Source of the DNA: Pseudozobellia thermophila
GTDB lineage: Bacteria > Bacteroidota > Bacteroidia > Flavobacteriales > Flavobacteriaceae
Assembly: GCF_900141855.1 (NCBI RefSeq)
Contig: NZ_FQYU01000014.1
Location: forward strand, 1-54,434
Direction of reading: 5' to 3'
DNA: 54,434 nt
The first letter of the stretch is position 1. The number at the start of each line of letters is the position of its first letter. The notes below the pieces were generated by a model, which did not search any database, was not told the DNA's origin, and saw nothing but the letters and a program-made list of their open reading frames with translations. Made by a program: the position numbers and the translations under genes. Positions 51,692 through 54,434 of the stretch are shown in pieces.

Positions 51692-52705
51692 ATGTTTAAC
51701 TCCTTATTTAACCTCTACCGGAAGCACACGTACAAGACTCCTTTGGAAGACTATACCACAGAGGCTCTTGCGGGACTACTTCAAATGTTTCCTGGGATAA
51801 CCAACGAGTTTTGTGCTGGGTTTTTAAAATTACCGGAAGACAATTATGAAGTACTGACCCAACAACACTTTGTACTAAGCTCTGACGACCCCAACTGTAT
51901 TATTGACTTGGTTCTTGCTGGGAAAAATACTATCTGCTTTGTAGAGCATAAAGTAGAGTCGGGGGAAGGGAAGAATCAATTACTCAAATACACGATTGCA
52001 TTAAATGAGCATTTTGCAAAGAAAGTAAAGCACTTACGGTATTGTACAAAATATGCCGACCCAAAAAGTTTAAGTGATGAAGGCATTGTTTATGCCCAAT
52101 TTAGATGGTATGAGGTAGCGAAATTTCTACAAGCGTTTGACAATAACCCATTGGTAAAGTCTTTTTTGGAATTTTTAAAAAATAATAAAATGGCCCAAGA
52201 CAACACTATAAAGAGCGATAATCTGATTGCTATGGAAAGTATGCGAAAAACTATTGAAATTATTGAATTTCATATAGAAAATAGCAAACCGGAATTTGTA
52301 AGGAAGTTTGGTAAAGTTAAGTATAACAAGAACTTTAATTGGGACCAAATTCGGAATCATAATAGAATTGTATACTCTGTTGAGGATGTTTTGAAATCAA
52401 AGACGGGCAAGTTGTCAGAAATATTATATGGTATTAAGTTTGAAAACTTAAAAATGATTACACGAGTTCTTGTGGCTAAAGAACATGAACATTTTACAAC
52501 CTTTATTGATCTAGACAATTCTCCGGAATTTAAAAAAATTGAATACGACATAGGTACTGTTTTTCAATTAGAGGAGGATTTAGGTAGGTTTTTGAACAAT
52601 CAAAATGCGGATAAGGAAATCCAGGATTGGTTTACAGGTAGTTTTGAGAAATTATATGATTTCATCAGCCAGAACAAGCGATTGCCTTGGCGTTTTATAA
52701 AGTAA
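51692..52705 (+). CDS. PD-(D/E)XK nuclease superfamily protein
   Basis: The 337-residue protein shows the restriction-endonuclease-like core of the PDDEXK_4 type: TTEALAGLLQMF with E24, CIIDLVLAGKNTICFVEHKV with D72 and E85-x-K87, then EGKNQLLKYTIAL with Q96. The rest is less conserved, with FNWDQIRNHNRIVYS and a helical C-terminus. Such proteins are often found in defence islands and near restriction systems. All predicted catalytic positions are present, so nuclease activity is plausible but not certain. GC content is low (about one-third GC). It closes the restriction locus. Confidence 0.72.
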   Translation: MFNSLFNLYRKHTYKTPLEDYTTEALAGLLQMFPGITNEFCAGFLKLPEDNYEVLTQQHFVLSSDDPNCIIDLVLAGKNTICFVEHKVESGEGKNQLLKYTIALNEHFAKKVKHLRYCTKYADPKSLSDEGIVYAQFRWYEVAKFLQAFDNNPLVKSFLEFLKNNKMAQDNTIKSDNLIAMESMRKTIEIIEFHIENSKPEFVRKFGKVKYNKNFNWDQIRNHNRIVYSVEDVLKSKTGKLSEILYGIKFENLKMITRVLVAKEHEHFTTFIDLDNSPEFKKIEYDIGTVFQLEEDLGRFLNNQNADKEIQDWFTGSFEKLYDFISQNKRLPWRFIK

Positions 52706-53155
52706 ATGCGTCAGAAGCAGCTAGGGGACAGAAGAAAAATAGCAAGTACGTATAGGTGTTTTAAGAATAGCCCGGCAGTAAAGAAGAACAAATTACGATA
52801 CATACGAAGATTACCACAAAAAAAGTATATCAATGGTTTATGCAGGAGCATTGAAAGATTGGGGTATCTACATTCTTCCATGTCACCTAGCCTGAAGCCC
52901 TAGAACCTACCTGCACCCCATACAGTAAGCACTTTTAGCGACGTCCCCTCCATTTACAAGGCCACATAAGCCGTCGGCTATTTTCCAAATTTGTACACGC
53001 CGTTTAAGGCTCCTCTCTGGAAAAGGACTACTCTTCAACGGATAATTTTCTTCTATAAAATCAGTAAGGTACAATCTTTAGTTGTTTTCCGAGAAGCTTA
53101 GTAATAATTACTAATTATCTCGCATTTTTACTAAAGTTGTTTTAGAATCAATTCG
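52706..53155. other. non-coding stretch after PD-(D/E)XK gene
   Basis: No convincing gene is present in these 450 bases. A 65-codon plus-strand frame directly after the stop is basic and without pattern. GC content rises toward the right, at the boundary between the acquired region and the repeat-bearing sequence. Confidence 0.4.
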
Positions 53156-53156
53156 G

Positions 53157-53282
53157 CTACCCATCCCGTAGACGGAACAAAAAAACACCCAAAAAGTGGT
53201 TTCTTGAGTGTCGTGGAGCCGTAGGCGCCCGAGCGTTAAAAAAGGTCCGGTAGCCCTTTTTAGTGAAGGTGTAGCCTTCAAA
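53157..53282. repeat. degenerate copy of GC-rich extragenic repeat
   Basis: The segment CCCGTAGACGGAAC, then an A-run, then GTGGTTTCTTGAGTGTCGTGG, GAGCC and CGCCCGAGCG, followed by AAAAAAGGTCCGG, parallels the repeats at 54,014-54,434. The hairpin and the GGTCC/GGACC terminator-like stem are decayed in this copy. It lies downstream of the collagen-like lipoprotein gene (minus strand). Confidence 0.6.
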
Positions 53283-53355
53283 AACAGGAAAGCCTTCAAT
53301 ACCAAAAACAACCGAGGCTTTTGCCCCGGTTATCGAGTGTGTTGCTATTCCGCCT

Positions 53356-53898
53356 TTAATAGTCAAGCCCAAAGTGGTCCATTACCTCTTGATAGGACAT
53401 TTTGGAGTAGTTCAGGCTTTCCGCTTTGCCGCTCTCTGAAGACGAAGGTATGATGACATACCTTGCCCGCCCTGCTGGCGGCCAAAAGTCTGTATCTGCC
53501 CTGAAATAAATTCTAATTTGCCCGGCTTGCAAGGCATAGTTCACAGTTATGGTCGCTGTCCAGGTTAAGGGGAGCGGGTAAACGAAGGGTGAAGTTTCAA
53601 AATATACTAGAACGACCGAATCTTCCAAAATTTGGTCTGTTACATCTGGGGCGGGTTCGTCGTGATAGCCAAAAGTTGCGGGGCTAGACGACCAGGAAAT
53701 ATCAAACCAATCCGAAGATAATACATTGGCATTCCCATCTTCTCCATCTTCTCCATCTTCTCCATCCTCGCCTTGGGGGCCTTGTTCACCTTGGGGACCT
53801 TGAGGTCCCATGGGGCCCTCGGGACCTTCCTTGTCACAGGAAATCAGGACAGTTCCAAGAGCAAAAAATAACAGCATACTTAATTTCATAGTTTTCAT
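53356..53898 (-). CDS. collagen-like lipoprotein
   Basis: Starting at ATG 53,898, the leader MKTMKLSMLLFFALGTVLIS ends at a lipobox (LISC). Next comes a Gly-X-Y stretch (EGPEGPMGPQGPQGEQG..., then a GED repeat), short for a collagen triple helix. The C-terminal 120 residues have beta-rich, Tyr/Trp-containing sequence (DWFDISWSSS, ITVNYALQAGQIRIYFRAD) without known family. Collagen-like lipoproteins of this kind are common in Bacteroidota and serve surface or adhesive roles; function is unknown. The GED codons are a perfect trinucleotide-cluster repeat (see findings). It stands alone. Confidence 0.75.
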   Translation of the reverse strand: MKTMKLSMLLFFALGTVLISCDKEGPEGPMGPQGPQGEQGPQGEDGEDGEDGEDGNANVLSSDWFDISWSSSPATFGYHDEPAPDVTDQILEDSVVLVYFETSPFVYPLPLTWTATITVNYALQAGQIRIYFRADTDFWPPAGRARYVIIPSSSESGKAESLNYSKMSYQEVMDHFGLDY

Positions 53899-54013
53899 AA
53901 TAAAATGGTTTAATTCGTAATTGTTCTTTGCCAATTAATCAAGAAGAAGGGGTAAAGGTTAACGTGTAGATAAAAAAAAGGGATGGATTATTGGAAGAAA
54001 CCATCCAGGCTTC
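53899..54013. other. intergenic stretch
   Basis: Short AT-rich region upstream of the collagen-like gene, probably its promoter; no other feature is seen. Confidence 0.35.
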
Positions 54014-54134
54014 GGGGCGGGATGGCGCGCAGGCCTTGGGATCCCGTAGGCGGAACAAAAAAAGCCACCCAGAAGGTGGCTTTATTTTGTGGAGCCGGAG
54101 GATTACCTGCGGTGTTCCCTCCTGACCAATGTTG
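54014..54134. repeat. GC-rich extragenic repeat unit, copy with hairpin
   Basis: The unit runs GGGGCGGGATGGCGCGCAGG, CCTT, ATCCCGTAGGCGGAAC, then a hairpin AAAGCCACC-CAGAA-GGTGGCTTT (54,061-54,083), then GTGGAGCCGGAGGATTACC and CTGCGGTGTTCCCTCCTGAC. The final 48 bases (54,087-54,134) are identical to 54,387-54,434, exactly 300 bases away. No protein is supported; frames across it are repeat artefacts. Confidence 0.75.
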
Positions 54135-54215
54135 CAAATAAGAAACCACGAAGCTATCGCTTCCGGTTTTGTGTTTTATTCATTTACAAAACTTCGTTTT
54201 GACATTTCATAAAAC

Positions 54216-54434
54216 ATAAAACCACGCCCAAAGGCGTGGTTTCTTGAGTGTCGTGGAGCCGGAGACGCCCGAGCGTTTAAAAAAGGTCCGGTGGACCTTT
54301 TTAGCGAAGGGGCGGGATGGCGCGCAGGCCTTCGAATCCCGTAGGCGGAACGAAAAAGGTTGCACAAAAAGGTGGTTTCTTGAGTATTGTGGAGCCGGAG
54401 GATTACCTGCGGTGTTCCCTCCTGACCAATGTTG
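54216..54434. repeat. GC-rich extragenic repeat units running off the window
   Basis: A perfect hairpin AAACCACGCC-CAAA-GGCGTGGTTT (54,219-54,242) is followed by CTTGAGTGTCGTGGAGCCGG and CGCCCGAGCG, then a terminator-like stem AAAAAGGTCC-GGT-GGACCTTTTT (54,280-54,302). After that the GGGGCGGGATGG module and ATCCCGTAGGCGGAAC recur (54,309-54,351). The GTGGAGCCGGAGGATTACC module repeats and is cut by the window end. Modules are shuffled between copies, so this is a mosaic of repeated blocks rather than one simple tandem repeat. Confidence 0.75.
54280..54302 (+). terminator. terminator-like stem inside the repeat
   Basis: AAAAAGGTCC, loop GGT, GGACCTTTTT is a perfect 10-bp stem with an A-run before and T-run after, so it could work in both directions. 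It belongs to the repeat mosaic, and the degraded copy near 53,250 no longer pairs well. Confidence 0.55.

Noticed and set aside
52706-52903. 65-codon frame after the PD-(D/E)XK gene
   Set aside because: Highly basic, no start signal, no pattern and no coding bias; more likely non-coding read-through sequence.
53740-53800. CRISPR array or minisatellite at the collagen tract
   Set aside because: The short repeated units are codons of the Gly-x-x tract in an intact gene; there are no spacers.
54176-54367. Minus-strand frame across the right-end repeats, and a similar one at 53,111-53,311
   Set aside because: Both arise from the GC-rich repeat modules and hairpins, so they are spurious despite looking alike.
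54014-54434. tRNA or integron attC sites in the repeat region
   Set aside because: The GTGGAGCCGGAG-like blocks recall reversed tRNA 3' ends, but no cloverleaf can be drawn, and the RYYYAAC/GTTRRRY core sites of attC are missing.

Overview
The window looks like the chromosome of a marine Flavobacteriaceae bacterium (Bacteroidota), in the general range of Zobellia, Maribacter or Arenibacter. The grounds are a SusC/SusD pair, many lipobox signal peptides, a Bacteroidota-type -7 promoter element (TAnnTTTG), a cytosolic S9 peptidase, and small proteins of flavobacterial style. No RNA gene, CRISPR array or complete insertion sequence was seen. Genus placement is an inference.

Region 1 (about 1-37,000, moderately GC-rich) is an amino-sugar and glycan utilisation locus. 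After the tail of an S41 peptidase comes a minus-strand operon, lacI-nagB-SSS symporter-nagA, for N-acetylglucosamine-6-phosphate. Divergent from it is gfo1-gfo2-GMC oxidoreductase-gluconate dehydrogenase subunit 3, of the type that oxidises the C3 hydroxyl of glycosides. Three TGTGT-N4-ACACA palindromes lie between the two operons and are probable LacI operators. Next come two alpha/beta-hydrolase esterases and a LamG/FG-GAP lipoprotein. A second minus-strand set (PfkB kinase, class II ketose-bisphosphate aldolase, an ATP-grasp protein, a DeoR/AgaR-like regulator) faces susC-susD-GH20 hexosaminidase-agaS-GH88 unsaturated uronyl hydrolase. Together agaS, kinase and aldolase make the tagatose-6-phosphate route for N-acetylgalactosamine, with NagA as likely deacetylase. 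GH20 plus GH88 suggests an uronic acid-hexosamine glycan. No classical lyase, sulfatase or GlcNAc/GalNAc kinase is visible. Repeated TTTCATTT boxes resembling the E. coli AgaR operator lie upstream of several of these genes; the best one lies against a textbook -7 element at 32,156-32,185. A nitrilase-family amidase, an FG-GAP lipoprotein, an EamA transporter and an S9 peptidase close the region.

Region 2 (about 37,000-43,900, lower GC) holds small and mostly uncharacterised genes: a one-TM protein, a 51-residue polyproline lipoprotein with a perfect terminator, a secreted EEP-family hydrolase, a Cys-rich 49-residue protein, a DUF4177-like protein, an orphan YidD, and two small membrane proteins. 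They are followed by a tightly packed set: TerB-like, four-TM coiled-coil protein, VWA-like lipoprotein, KTSC-like secreted protein. This last set is the best candidate for an undescribed system.

Region 3 (about 44,000-52,700) is a type I restriction-modification locus, hsdR-(AAA+/DUF4143 ATPase)-hsdM-hsdS. The ATPase appears to have its own promoter and a 10-bp inverted-repeat operator. A 104-residue unknown protein and a PD-(D/E)XK-family protein follow. The far right end carries a collagen-like lipoprotein and a GC-rich non-coding repeat family with hairpins that runs off the window.
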